Both the position numbers and the translations under genes were made by a program. From Candidatus Eiseniibacteriota bacterium (lineage in GTDB: Bacteria; Eisenbacteria; RBG-16-71-46), in NCBI GenBank assembly GCA_025360715.1, contig JANYBS010000128.1, forward strand, positions 1-55,696: a stretch of DNA of 55,696 nt, given 5' to 3'. The notes below the pieces were generated by a model that saw only the letters and a program-made list of their open reading frames with translations, made no database searches and was not told the origin of the DNA. Shown one piece after another: positions 18,555-26,776 of the stretch. Within the stretch, counting starts at the first letter, position 1. Every line of letters begins with the position of its first letter.

Positions 18555-19481
18555 TCATGCGCCAAACGCTTCCACGCTCCGCAGAATGACATCTCGCAGG
18601 CGTTCGGTCCCCTCCTGCCCCGGCAATCCGTGGCCATGAAGCTGGTGGCGGAACCACGTGCGCTGGCGCTTGGCGAGCTGCCGAGTGCGCTGGGTCGTGC
18701 GCAGCTCCGCAGCAGCCCGGTCCGCGCCGCCGGCGAGCACGTTCAACGCCTCGTCGTACCCGATCGCGTGCAGCGCGGCGAGCGCGGCGCCCTTGCCGGC
18801 TTCGAGCAGCGCTTGCGTCTCGGCGATCAGGCCGCCTGCGAACATCGCGTGGGTGCGCTGCGCGATGCGGTCGCTGAGTTCGGCGCTCTCCCACTGGACG
18901 AGGAATATGTGCCAGGTGGCCGCGAGCGCTTGGCGCGCACCACCGGCATGCCAGTCGCTGAGCGCGCGGCCGCTTGTGGCATGCACCTCGAGCGCGCGCA
19001 CGATCCGCTGACGGTCGCCGGACCCGATTCGCGCGGCGCCCTCGGGATCGAGTCCCGCGAGGCGCTCGTGGAGCGCTTCGGGGCCCCGCGCTTGCAGCTC
19101 CTGCATGAGCCCCGCGCGCGTGACCGGGTCATGCGCGGGCAGCGCGTGCAAGCCTTCGGTCAGCGCGCGCACATAGAGACCCGAGCCGCCCACGAACACC
19201 GGCGTGACCCCACGCGCGAACATCGCTTCCGCGACCAGGCCGGCCTCGCGCGCGAACCAGCCGGCGCTCGGCCGCTCACCGAGCGCGAGCGCATCGAACA
19301 GGTGATGCGGCAGCGCGGCGCGTTCTTCAGGGGTGGGCTTGCCGGTGCCGATCTCGAGTTCACGGAAGACCTGCCGCGCGTCGGCGCAGATCACCTCACC
19401 ACCGATCGCGCGCGCGACCGCTTCGCCCAGGTCGCTCTTGCCCGATGCCGTGGCGCCGGCGATGAGAACGGCTCGGCGCAT
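18555..19481 (-). CDS. miaA: tRNA dimethylallyltransferase
   Basis: 308 aa. P-loop GATASGKSDL at the N-terminus, DARQVFRELEIGTGKPT (substrate/tRNA recognition) and a GLYVRALTEGL segment are standard. MiaA isopentenylates A37 of tRNAs reading UNN codons. The start ATG shares one base with the mutL stop (TGATG); the mutL-miaA pairing is also found in many other bacteria. Confidence 0.96.
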   Translation of the reverse strand: MRRAVLIAGATASGKSDLGEAVARAIGGEVICADARQVFRELEIGTGKPTPEERAALPHHLFDALALGERPSAGWFAREAGLVAEAMFARGVTPVFVGGSGLYVRALTEGLHALPAHDPVTRAGLMQELQARGPEALHERLAGLDPEGAARIGSGDRQRIVRALEVHATSGRALSDWHAGGARQALAATWHIFLVQWESAELSDRIAQRTHAMFAGGLIAETQALLEAGKGAALAALHAIGYDEALNVLAGGADRAAAELRTTQRTRQLAKRQRTWFRHQLHGHGLPGQEGTERLRDVILRSVEAFGA

Positions 19482-21247
19482 CAGCTGCGGCCGAAGCGCC
19501 GGTGCAACTCCTCGAGGTCGAGGCGCACGAACGTGGGACGGCCATGCGGATCGCCGTGCGGCCGCGTGGTCGCGAAGAGCCGGTCGACCAGCGTGCGCAT
19601 CTCCTCGCGTGTGAGCGGATCACCGGCTTTCACGGCGGCATGGCACGCGTGCGAGCGCGCCAGGCGCTCCAGCAGGTCGTCCTGCGCGCTCGCGACCCCT
19701 TCACCCATGCCGTCGAGCAAGTCCTGAAGCAATTGCTGCGGGCGTTCCACGCGCAGGCCCGAGGGCACGCCTTGGATCACCACCGTGGGCGGGCCCAATG
19801 GCGAAAGATCCCAGCCGAGCTGCTGCAGATGCGGGCCCACCTCGAGCAACAGGTCGAACTGCGCGCGCGTGAGATCGACGAGCACCGGGAAGAGCAACCC
19901 TTGCGCACTGCCCTGTTGACCCTCGAGCCGGGCGCGCGCCTCTTCGTACAGGATGCGCTCATGCGCCGCGTGCTGGTCGACGATCACCATGCCGCCGCGC
20001 ACCGGAGCGAGGATGTACGTACGATGCAACTGCCAGAGCTCCGGCTCACTCTGCGGCGCGGCAGAAGCGGCCGGGGCCATGAGCGCTGCAGCGCTGCCGC
20101 CGCTCGGGATGGCCGAGGGCTCAGGCGGCGGCGGCGCAGGCAGTCCCAGGCCCAGCTGCGACTCATCGACCGGCGGCGACTCGCGCACGCGGTCGGCCCA
20201 CGCGGGCTGCGCCATCTCGGTCTCGCTGCCGCCGCGCACCACGGTGAATGGTGGGTAAAGGCTCGAGAGCGGTTGCGCGCACGCGCCCGCAACGAGCGAG
20301 AAGACCGAGTCGTCATCAGCGAAACGCACCTCGCGCTTGGTCGGATGCACGTTCACATCCAACCGGTCCGCCGGCACATCAAGCCATACTGCCGCCGATG
20401 GGAATCGGCCGCCCGGTAGCAGGTTGCCGTACGCATGCCGCAATGCCTGCGAGAGGGCCGGGCTCTGCACCCAGCGGCCATTCACGAGGAACACCTGACC
20501 CTCGCGCGTGGCGCGCGCATGTTCTGGCAGGCCGAGCAGTGCGTACACGCGCATGTCGCCGCGTTCGCCGCTTGCTTCGAGCAATTGATCGGCGTGCCGC
20601 GCCCCCCAGATCTGTGCCGCGCGCTCACGGCGAGTGGCGGCAGCGCCCCAGTCGAAGCGCGCTTTTTCGTCGACCACCAGTCGGAATCCGGTTTCGGGCT
20701 TGGCCAGCGCATAACTCTCGATCATGCGGATCGAGGCGCGCAGTTCGCCGCCGGGCGTGTTGAGGAATTTGCGGCGAGCTGGCGTGTTGAAGAACAGCTC
20801 GCGAACCTCGACCGTGGTGCCCGGTGCGCGCGCGATGGCACCGCGCGCGTGGATCGACCCACCTTCGACCTCGACGAACGCAGCGGCGTCCGCGCCTGCA
20901 GGGCGCGAGGTCAAGCGCAGCTTGGCGACAGCGGCGACGCTCGGTAGCGCCTCACCGCGAAAGCCCAGCGTCGAGAGCGCGTCGAGATCCTCGAGCGCGA
21001 CGAGCTTGCTTGTGGCATGACGCTCGAGCGCCAACTCGAGTTCACTGGCGACGATCCCCACGCCGTCATCCGCGACACTGAATGCCTGATCGAGCGCGCG
21101 TTCTACCCGCACCTCAACGCTGCGGGCGCCGGCGTCGAGTGCGTTCTCAAGGATCTCTTTGAGTGCGGAGAGCGGCCGCTCGATGACCTCACCCGCGGCG
21201 ATACGCGAAGCGGTCTCCGGCGACAGCAGGCGGATGGATCGGGGCAC
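19481..21247 (-). CDS. mutL: DNA mismatch repair protein MutL
   Basis: 588 aa. N-terminal GHKL ATPase motifs: KEILENALDAGA, DDGVGI, HATSKLVALEDLDALSTLGFRGEAL, FFNTPARRKFLN. A Pro/Ala-rich linker (residues about 340-400) leads to the C-terminal dimerisation domain (HRTYILAPVRGGMVIVDQHAAHERILYEE), and the end HGDPHGRPTFVRLDLEELHRRFGR is typical. Note the ending carries no CPHGRPT but GDPHGRPT. The GTG at 21247 (VPRSIRLL) is chosen because AGGAG lies seven bases upstream. Confidence 0.96.
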   Translation of the reverse strand: MPRSIRLLSPETASRIAAGEVIERPLSALKEILENALDAGARSVEVRVERALDQAFSVADDGVGIVASELELALERHATSKLVALEDLDALSTLGFRGEALPSVAAVAKLRLTSRPAGADAAAFVEVEGGSIHARGAIARAPGTTVEVRELFFNTPARRKFLNTPGGELRASIRMIESYALAKPETGFRLVVDEKARFDWGAAATRRERAAQIWGARHADQLLEASGERGDMRVYALLGLPEHARATREGQVFLVNGRWVQSPALSQALRHAYGNLLPGGRFPSAAVWLDVPADRLDVNVHPTKREVRFADDDSVFSLVAGACAQPLSSLYPPFTVVRGGSETEMAQPAWADRVRESPPVDESQLGLGLPAPPPPEPSAIPSGGSAAALMAPAASAAPQSEPELWQLHRTYILAPVRGGMVIVDQHAAHERILYEEARARLEGQQGSAQGLLFPVLVDLTRAQFDLLLEVGPHLQQLGWDLSPLGPPTVVIQGVPSGLRVERPQQLLQDLLDGMGEGVASAQDDLLERLARSHACHAAVKAGDPLTREEMRTLVDRLFATTRPHGDPHGRPTFVRLDLEELHRRFGRS

Positions 21248-21272
21248 TGAGGTCTCCTGTCGGTGACCTCGC

Positions 21273-21301
21273 ATCATGGCGGCGCTCTCTAGAGCGGTCA
21301 A
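21273..21301 (-). promoter_or_regulatory. Promoter for mutL-miaA
   Basis: Minus strand TTGACC (21296-21301), 17-bp spacer, CATGAT (21273-21278), about 20 bp upstream of the mutL ribosome-binding site. Confidence 0.5.
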
Positions 21302-21374
21302 GCCACGCTGCGCGCAGCGTCCCCTAGCGGCGGCTCTGCCTGCGGCGGCGGTGGATCGCGCTCATCGCATCGAC

Positions 21375-22718
21375 TCAGCGCCGGCTGAGCCAGGCGCCGG
21401 CAGCGCCCAGGAACGCTTCCGCATCCTCGGGCCCGGCCATCGCCACGTGCTGGTCGATGATCGCCGGAGCCGGCGTCGCGCCTCCCGTCTCACGCCACGC
21501 GGTGTCCCAGAGCGCCAGCAATCGGCGACGCAGATGCAGGAAGCCTTCGGGCGGTCCGGCCGTGAGCAGCAGCACGCTGCCTTGCGCAGAACGGCAGATG
21601 CAATCCGTGTCGCGGATCTGCCCGGGCAGCCAGGTGGCCAGCGTCTCGATGGCATCGGGCGCTTCGGGAAAATCGATGCGATGGAGTTCGAAGCGCATCC
21701 GGTCGTGACGATTGCGTTCGAGCGACAACTCGATACGCGCGCGGAACTCCTCCTGCTCGAGCCAACCGGAGATGCGCTGTGGAGTGTAAGGGAACGACGC
21801 GCCGGCACGTTCGCGATCCTCTTCATCCCACGTGGTGCGCAAGTCCTCGACCATCTTCTGCCACTGTGACCACCCGGACTCCGGATCGATGTTCGCGGCC
21901 GCCAGTACACCACGGCGCTGCGTCGTACGGAACGGCCACGCGCCCCACGCCTTGCCCTTGCCCGGCTCCGACAGCCGGGTCACGACCTGCGGCGTACCAA
22001 GTTCATTCGCCAGGTCGATGAGCCCTTTGAGGAGCTTGTCCTCGGGGCCGACCTGGGCGACCAGTTGCAGTTGCACGCTGTCACCCGCGTGCAGTTCGGC
22101 CGTACCCGCGCCACTCACACTGACGAGGCTCTTGAGTGCATCTTCCAGGCGATGTCGCGCTTCCGGCGACGGGAAGTCCTCGAGACTGGTGATGACGATC
22201 CGCGGGTGCGCGGGCGGGCCCGATGCCGGCGTCGAGATCTTGACCTGCTCGCTCATGTCGGCAAGCGCATGTTCGACGAGCGAATCGAAATCCCTGCCGC
22301 CCAGGGTGTGCTCCAGCGCGGCCGCATGCAGCGCCAGCGGCGCGTCGATCGTCGTGCCCGTGGTCGGGGGCGGCGCCGGAGGCGCCGGAGCTCTTAGGAA
22401 TTCCTGCGGTGTCTGGCTCGGTGTGCCAAGCGCGAGCAGCAGGCTCTCGAGCTGCGTGCGCCTTGAACTGCGCTCGCCGACCAGTGCCAGATCAAAGATC
22501 TCGCGCGTCAGGTCAGCAAGGTCGAGCGTGCGCGGCAGCCCACAGAGTTCCGCCACGCGCACGCCGGGATCCTGCGTGCGCTCGCCGGCGACCAGGCGCA
22601 CGGACACGTCCGGCTGCCGGAGCAGCTCCGGGAGCAAGTCGGCGTCCTGCCAGTCGAAGTCGATGAGGACGACGCGGCGGGGCATCGGATTCGCGGATTC
22701 AGTGGTCAAGGTCGCCAT
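21375..22718 (-). CDS. Unrecognised protein: Rossmann-like N-terminus, Pro linker, degenerate GGDEF-like C-terminus
   Basis: 447 aa from MATLTTESANPMPRR. Residues about 15-100 read as alternating beta strands and helices (VVLIDFDWQDADLLPELL, VSVRLVAGE, FDLALVGERSS), like a small NAD-binding or receiver-type domain. A Pro/Ala linker (APAPPAPPP) follows, then about 300 residues whose end (IELSLERNRHDRMRFELHRI, ICRSAQGSVLLLTAGPPEGF) resembles a diguanylate-cyclase fold without the GGDEF active site. Another block (TSLEDFPSPEARHRLEDALK) may be GAF-like. No catalytic motif is evident. Possibly a signalling or scaffold protein; I make no firm assignment. Confidence 0.7.
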   Translation of the reverse strand: MATLTTESANPMPRRVVLIDFDWQDADLLPELLRQPDVSVRLVAGERTQDPGVRVAELCGLPRTLDLADLTREIFDLALVGERSSRRTQLESLLLALGTPSQTPQEFLRAPAPPAPPPTTGTTIDAPLALHAAALEHTLGGRDFDSLVEHALADMSEQVKISTPASGPPAHPRIVITSLEDFPSPEARHRLEDALKSLVSVSGAGTAELHAGDSVQLQLVAQVGPEDKLLKGLIDLANELGTPQVVTRLSEPGKGKAWGAWPFRTTQRRGVLAAANIDPESGWSQWQKMVEDLRTTWDEEDRERAGASFPYTPQRISGWLEQEEFRARIELSLERNRHDRMRFELHRIDFPEAPDAIETLATWLPGQIRDTDCICRSAQGSVLLLTAGPPEGFLHLRRRLLALWDTAWRETGGATPAPAIIDQHVAMAGPEDAEAFLGAAGAWLSRR

Positions 22719-22808
22719 GGGATGGTCTCGTGATGGACGGCTGCACGGACCATACCATCGGCCTGTTCCTCGTCTGGCGTGAGGGCGATGGCACACCCAC
22801 CCATGCGA

Positions 22809-22847
22809 GAGAGGCGCGCACGTGCAGTTCGCACGTGCACGCCTCTT
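22809..22847 (-). terminator. Long hairpin after the SurA/PpiD-type gene
   Basis: Seventeen-base arms 22809-22825 and 22831-22847 pair around AGTTC with a single C/A mismatch and one terminal G-T pair. It follows the PPIase stop codon (22881) by about 35 bases on the minus strand. Confidence 0.75.
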
Positions 22848-22880
22848 CATGGATTGCAGGATGCCCGATTCGAAAGCCCG

Positions 22881-25865
22881 CTAGGGGGCATCTCCCGGCG
22901 GCGGGCCCGGGACCGCGGTCTCGCGCATCTTCGCGTCGAGGATTCGGACCGGGAAGCGCTTCTCGAGCCCTGCAAAATACTCACGCAGCCCACGCTCCAC
23001 CGCCGCGGCGCGCACATTCTGAACGCGAGTCTCGATCTGCTGCGGTTGCGGCGCGAGACGCTCGGCGATCCGGATGCGCGTCAGGCTGTTCGGCAGGTCC
23101 AGCCAACCACTGACCTGGCCCACCGCGAGGACCGGCGCACTCTTGTTGCCGAACACCAACGAGTCGATGACCGCCGACCCACCCAAGCCGGTGATGCCGC
23201 GCGCAGGCGTGACGCCCTTCGCGACCTCGGGTCCATTCCACATCGCGCCGAGCGAGTCGAAGGACCACCCCGCCGCGAACAGCGAATCGAGTTCCGCCTT
23301 CTTCGCATCGAGCGCGCGCTGACCGGCGCCGCGCATGAATTCATCGACCGCGCGAGTGCCGGCGCTCTCCCACGTGGGATGGCTGGGGGGCGTGAGACTG
23401 TCGACCCACGTCACCCACGTGCCTTGTCCCTTCATGCGATAGGTCTGACGCATGACCTCACCCGCCTTGAGCTTCTCGAGTATCTGGAAGTAGGGCTGCA
23501 CGTTCGTGATGGTGATCTGCTCGCCCTTGCTGTGCGTGAACACCTCGAGCGGTACGCCCAGCTTGCGCGCGGCCTCGCGCCCCTGGGCCGGATCACGAAT
23601 CACGCGCGCGAGGCTGTCGGCGCGCAGATGCGCGATGGTATCGACCTTCGCCTGCGCGCAGGCGCTGGCGACATTCGTGTAGACGAGATCGAGCGGCTGG
23701 GTGATCGCGGGCAGATGCTCTTCGCAGCGGATGATGTGATAGCCCACCTCCGTCTTGACAGGCACCGGCGTCAGTTCGCCCGGCTGCATCGCAAAGGCGG
23801 CCTTCTCGAACGCATCGAGCATCGTGCCTCGCCCGAACACACCCAGGTCGCCACCCTTGTCCTTGGTCGCCGGATCATCGCTGTTCGCCTTGCAGAGCCG
23901 GCCGAAGTCTTCGCCAGCTTTGAGTTGGGCGAGGATGCCCATGGCCTTCTCACGGGCCGCCTTATCGGCTTCCGGGCTCTTGTCGGCCGGCGAGATCAGG
24001 ATGTGGCGAGCGCGCACTTCTTCGGGGCTCGAGAACTGTTCGATGTGGGCTTCGCGGTACTTCGCGACCTCGGCGCGCGTGAGCTTCACATCGAGTACGT
24101 CGATCGGCTTGATCGCGATGCGCGTGAAGTGGATCACGTCGCCCAAGCCGAACTTCTTGGGATCGGCGGCGAAGAGCTTGCGGGCTCCCTCATCGGTCTC
24201 CCGGCGCTTCTGGGCCGCGAGCGCGGCACCGAGTGCGGTGCGGGCCTGGTCGAATGTCGGAGTAACCTTGTCGAGCTTGGCGACGGCCTGCCAGACGATC
24301 CAGCCACGGGCGTAGGGCACCATGCCGGTGCCCGAGGGCACGCCCTTGCTCCAGATCGTGTCGCTGAGCGCCTTTGCGACGATGCCGGTGTCAAGGTCCG
24401 CGCCGGTCGGCGCCGCCGCGGGTTCGCGCAGTTGCAGGCTGGACTCGAGTGCGGGGTCGCGCTTGCCGGTGCTCCACACGCGCAGCAGTTGATCGGCAAG
24501 CAGCCGCGCCTGAAGTGTGCGCTGGTCGTGCAGCCAACGGCGGCGAATCTCGTCCTTCACTTCGCTGAAGGGCCGCGAGACGATGCCGCCTACTTTGGTA
24601 TCGAACGCGGAGTAGTCTGCCAGATGGCCGCGGTAGTAGCGGTCCAGGTCGTCTGCGGAAGGCTCGCCCACGGGAGCGCGTGCCGTGTCCGAACTCGCGT
24701 AACGGATCTTCACGCCCGGCGCTGACAGCGAATCACGCAGCGTCGCATACATCGCGCGCTCCTCATTCTCCACGTGGTGCGCGCGCGAATCGCGGCGCAG
24801 GATGTTGCGGATCTCGCGAGCCACCTCGCGCAGTTCGGCCGTGTGCGCGGGCTTCACGTCGTCGACGCGCACGATGAGGAAGCCATCGGTTCCCGGGATC
24901 GCCTCCGGCAGGACATCGCCCGGTCGGGTACGGAAGACCGAGGCGCCTTGCGCCGCGGAGCCTTGCCAGTAACCCGGGAAGTTGTCCGAGGTGACGATGA
25001 TGCCGGGCCGCGGCCCGAGGAACGCCGCCGCCTGCTCGAACGGCGAGCCTTTGGCGATCTCTTTGAGCACACTATCAGCGAGCGCATGCATGCGCGCCGT
25101 CCATGCACTCAGCGCGGCTGGGATGGCGCGGGCCGAGTCCGTGAGGCCCGGCGTGTTCACGAATGCCACGGTAAGAGTCGCGCGGTCCAGACGGTGGTAC
25201 TCCGCCGCATGCGCCTTGTAATACTGGAGGACCGCCATCTCGCGCGGCTCGGGAGCGGCACCGGTGAACTCCGCGCGGCGCAGCGACAAGTGCTCGAGCG
25301 ACGCCAGCGAGAGCTGCCGCGTCGCGGCGGCGCGCAGGTCGGCGTCGACGGGCCGCAGCTTGGTCTCGAGTTGGTCGTTGAGCTTGCGGGCCGCAAGTTG
25401 TGCGCGGATGTTCTCGCGCGCGGCAGTGAACGCGGCCGGCTGGGTGGTCTTCACGCTCAGGAAACGATTGGGGTCGAAAGCGCCGTTCGGATTGAAGAAG
25501 GGGTCCTTCTTCATCTGTTCCTCGGCAACGAGCGGATCGACCGTCACGCCGGTGCGCGCCGCTTCCTGGATGAGGAGCTGGATACGGATCATGCCCTCGA
25601 GCACCTGGCGGCGGATGAGGTCACGGAACTCGCCGGGCAGCTCCTTGCCACCGTTGCGCTGGGCGAACTCGGAGATGGCGAGCACCGAACGCTGGTCGAA
25701 CTCGTCCTTGTTCACTCGCCGCGTGCCCACCGTCGCGATGGCGGGCTTGGGCGCCGCAGCAGGCGCCTTCGCCGCGGGCGTGAGGGGTGCTTGCGCAAGT
25801 GCCGCACCGAGCGGCGCAGCGACTGCGAGTAACATCACGATCGAGAGGATGCGACGGGCATTCAC
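22881..25865 (-). CDS. Secreted parvulin-type peptidyl-prolyl isomerase, SurA/PpiD-like, 994 aa
   Basis: GTG start at 25865 with GGAG upstream; signal peptide RILSIVMLLAVAAPLGAALA ends at AQA. A SurA_N-type chaperone segment follows (VGTRRVNKDEFDQRSVLAIS). One clear rotamase domain lies at about residues 618-718 (ARHILISPADKSPEADKAAR, GGDLGVFGRGTM, VGYHIIRCEE). Two flanking stretches (about 290-360 with PGTDGFLIVRVDDVKPAHTA, and 800-950) look like diverged PPIase copies. It is nearly twice as long as E. coli SurA. Likely role: folding of periplasmic or outer-membrane proteins. The end is Pro-rich (VPGPPPGDAP). Confidence 0.87.
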   Translation of the reverse strand: MNARRILSIVMLLAVAAPLGAALAQAPLTPAAKAPAAAPKPAIATVGTRRVNKDEFDQRSVLAISEFAQRNGGKELPGEFRDLIRRQVLEGMIRIQLLIQEAARTGVTVDPLVAEEQMKKDPFFNPNGAFDPNRFLSVKTTQPAAFTAARENIRAQLAARKLNDQLETKLRPVDADLRAAATRQLSLASLEHLSLRRAEFTGAAPEPREMAVLQYYKAHAAEYHRLDRATLTVAFVNTPGLTDSARAIPAALSAWTARMHALADSVLKEIAKGSPFEQAAAFLGPRPGIIVTSDNFPGYWQGSAAQGASVFRTRPGDVLPEAIPGTDGFLIVRVDDVKPAHTAELREVAREIRNILRRDSRAHHVENEERAMYATLRDSLSAPGVKIRYASSDTARAPVGEPSADDLDRYYRGHLADYSAFDTKVGGIVSRPFSEVKDEIRRRWLHDQRTLQARLLADQLLRVWSTGKRDPALESSLQLREPAAAPTGADLDTGIVAKALSDTIWSKGVPSGTGMVPYARGWIVWQAVAKLDKVTPTFDQARTALGAALAAQKRRETDEGARKLFAADPKKFGLGDVIHFTRIAIKPIDVLDVKLTRAEVAKYREAHIEQFSSPEEVRARHILISPADKSPEADKAAREKAMGILAQLKAGEDFGRLCKANSDDPATKDKGGDLGVFGRGTMLDAFEKAAFAMQPGELTPVPVKTEVGYHIIRCEEHLPAITQPLDLVYTNVASACAQAKVDTIAHLRADSLARVIRDPAQGREAARKLGVPLEVFTHSKGEQITITNVQPYFQILEKLKAGEVMRQTYRMKGQGTWVTWVDSLTPPSHPTWESAGTRAVDEFMRGAGQRALDAKKAELDSLFAAGWSFDSLGAMWNGPEVAKGVTPARGITGLGGSAVIDSLVFGNKSAPVLAVGQVSGWLDLPNSLTRIRIAERLAPQPQQIETRVQNVRAAAVERGLREYFAGLEKRFPVRILDAKMRETAVPGPPPGDAP

Positions 25866-25901
25866 CTTGATGACTCTCCGTAGGTTTCGCCTGCACGACG
25901 C

Positions 25902-25930
25902 TTGACGCGATGCGCCGTGCTGCCTAGCGT
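25902..25930 (+). promoter_or_regulatory. Promoter giving a leaderless mRNA for the 25940 gene
   Basis: TTGACG (25902-25907), 17-bp spacer, TAGCGT (25925-25930). The ATG is 10 bases past the -10 box, so transcription would begin two or three bases before the start codon, matching the absence of a ribosome-binding site. Confidence 0.65.
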
Positions 25931-25939
25931 GCGCCCGGT

Positions 25940-26725
25940 ATGTGGACGCTCGTGGATTCCGATGCGGTACCGCTCTGGCGACCGAAAGCAGCTGCTCCCG
26001 GCGCGACTCTGGTTTTCTCGACCCGCCGCGGTGGGGTGAGTCCCGCGCCGTTCGAATCGATGAATTTGGGGCTCTCGACTGCGGATTCGCGTGAAGCGAT
26101 CCTTGAGAATCGCCGTCGTCTGCTGCTTGCTTCGGGGCTCTCCCTCGGCTCGCTCGCGACCGCTGGACAAGTCCATGGCGCGCGCGTGGTCGAAGTGAGT
26201 GATGCTGGTCATGTCCCCGATTGTGACGCACTCGTCTCGAGCACTCCCGGACTCGCGCTCGCGGTGACCACCGCGGACTGCATGAGCTTGTTGTATCGAG
26301 CCTCCGGCACCCGAACGTCACCCGAGGCGGGCACCACGACCGCTGCCGGTGCCGCACATGCGGGCTGGCGGGGAACCGCCGACGGGATGCCGGTGCGGAC
26401 CCTGGAAGCCGTTTGTGCGCTTGGCCGTTGCGGTCCCGCGGACGTAGAGGTGCACATCGGCCCCTGCATCCGCGGTTGTTGCTATGAAGTCGGTGAAGAA
26501 GTCGCTTTGCGCTTCCCCGGGGCCGCAGTCCGCCGCCCGGGTCCGAAGCCGTATCTCGACCTGCCCACTGCGGCGCGGCTCGCACTCGCGGCAGCAGGAG
26601 TCCCCGCGACCGCGATCCACGACACCGAGGCTTGCACTGCGTGTGAACCTTACTGGTACTTCTCGCACCGCCGTGACGAGGGCCGGACCGGCCGCCTGTG
26701 GGGAGTCGCTGCCGTCACGCGGTGA
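25940..26725 (+). CDS. YfiH/PgeF-family multicopper-like purine nucleoside phosphorylase (laccase-domain) protein
   Basis: 261 aa. The family metal-site residues lie in TAGQVHGARVV (His), VTTADCMSLL (Cys) and GAAHAGWRGTADGM (His), followed by GPCIRGCCYEVGEEV. Early annotations call it polyphenol oxidase; characterised members act on purine nucleosides or, in E. coli, correct a peptidoglycan-editing error. It is read away from the secreted PPIase, with 74 bp between the starts. Confidence 0.92.
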   Translation: MWTLVDSDAVPLWRPKAAAPGATLVFSTRRGGVSPAPFESMNLGLSTADSREAILENRRRLLLASGLSLGSLATAGQVHGARVVEVSDAGHVPDCDALVSSTPGLALAVTTADCMSLLYRASGTRTSPEAGTTTAAGAAHAGWRGTADGMPVRTLEAVCALGRCGPADVEVHIGPCIRGCCYEVGEEVALRFPGAAVRRPGPKPYLDLPTAARLALAAAGVPATAIHDTEACTACEPYWYFSHRRDEGRTGRLWGVAAVTR

Positions 26726-26776
26726 AACAGTATAACAGCATACCGGCCACCATCGGCACGGGGCTTGACCGCGAAT

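Noticed and set aside
22779-24725. 648-codon plus-strand frame opposite the PPIase gene
   Set aside because: Shadow frame without domains, overlapping a well-supported secreted PPIase.
25866-26585. N-terminal extension of the PPIase reading frame across the YfiH/PgeF-type gene
   Set aside because: The extension is Arg/Ser-rich and antisense to a conserved gene; a GTG with GGAG and a signal peptide mark the real start at 25865.
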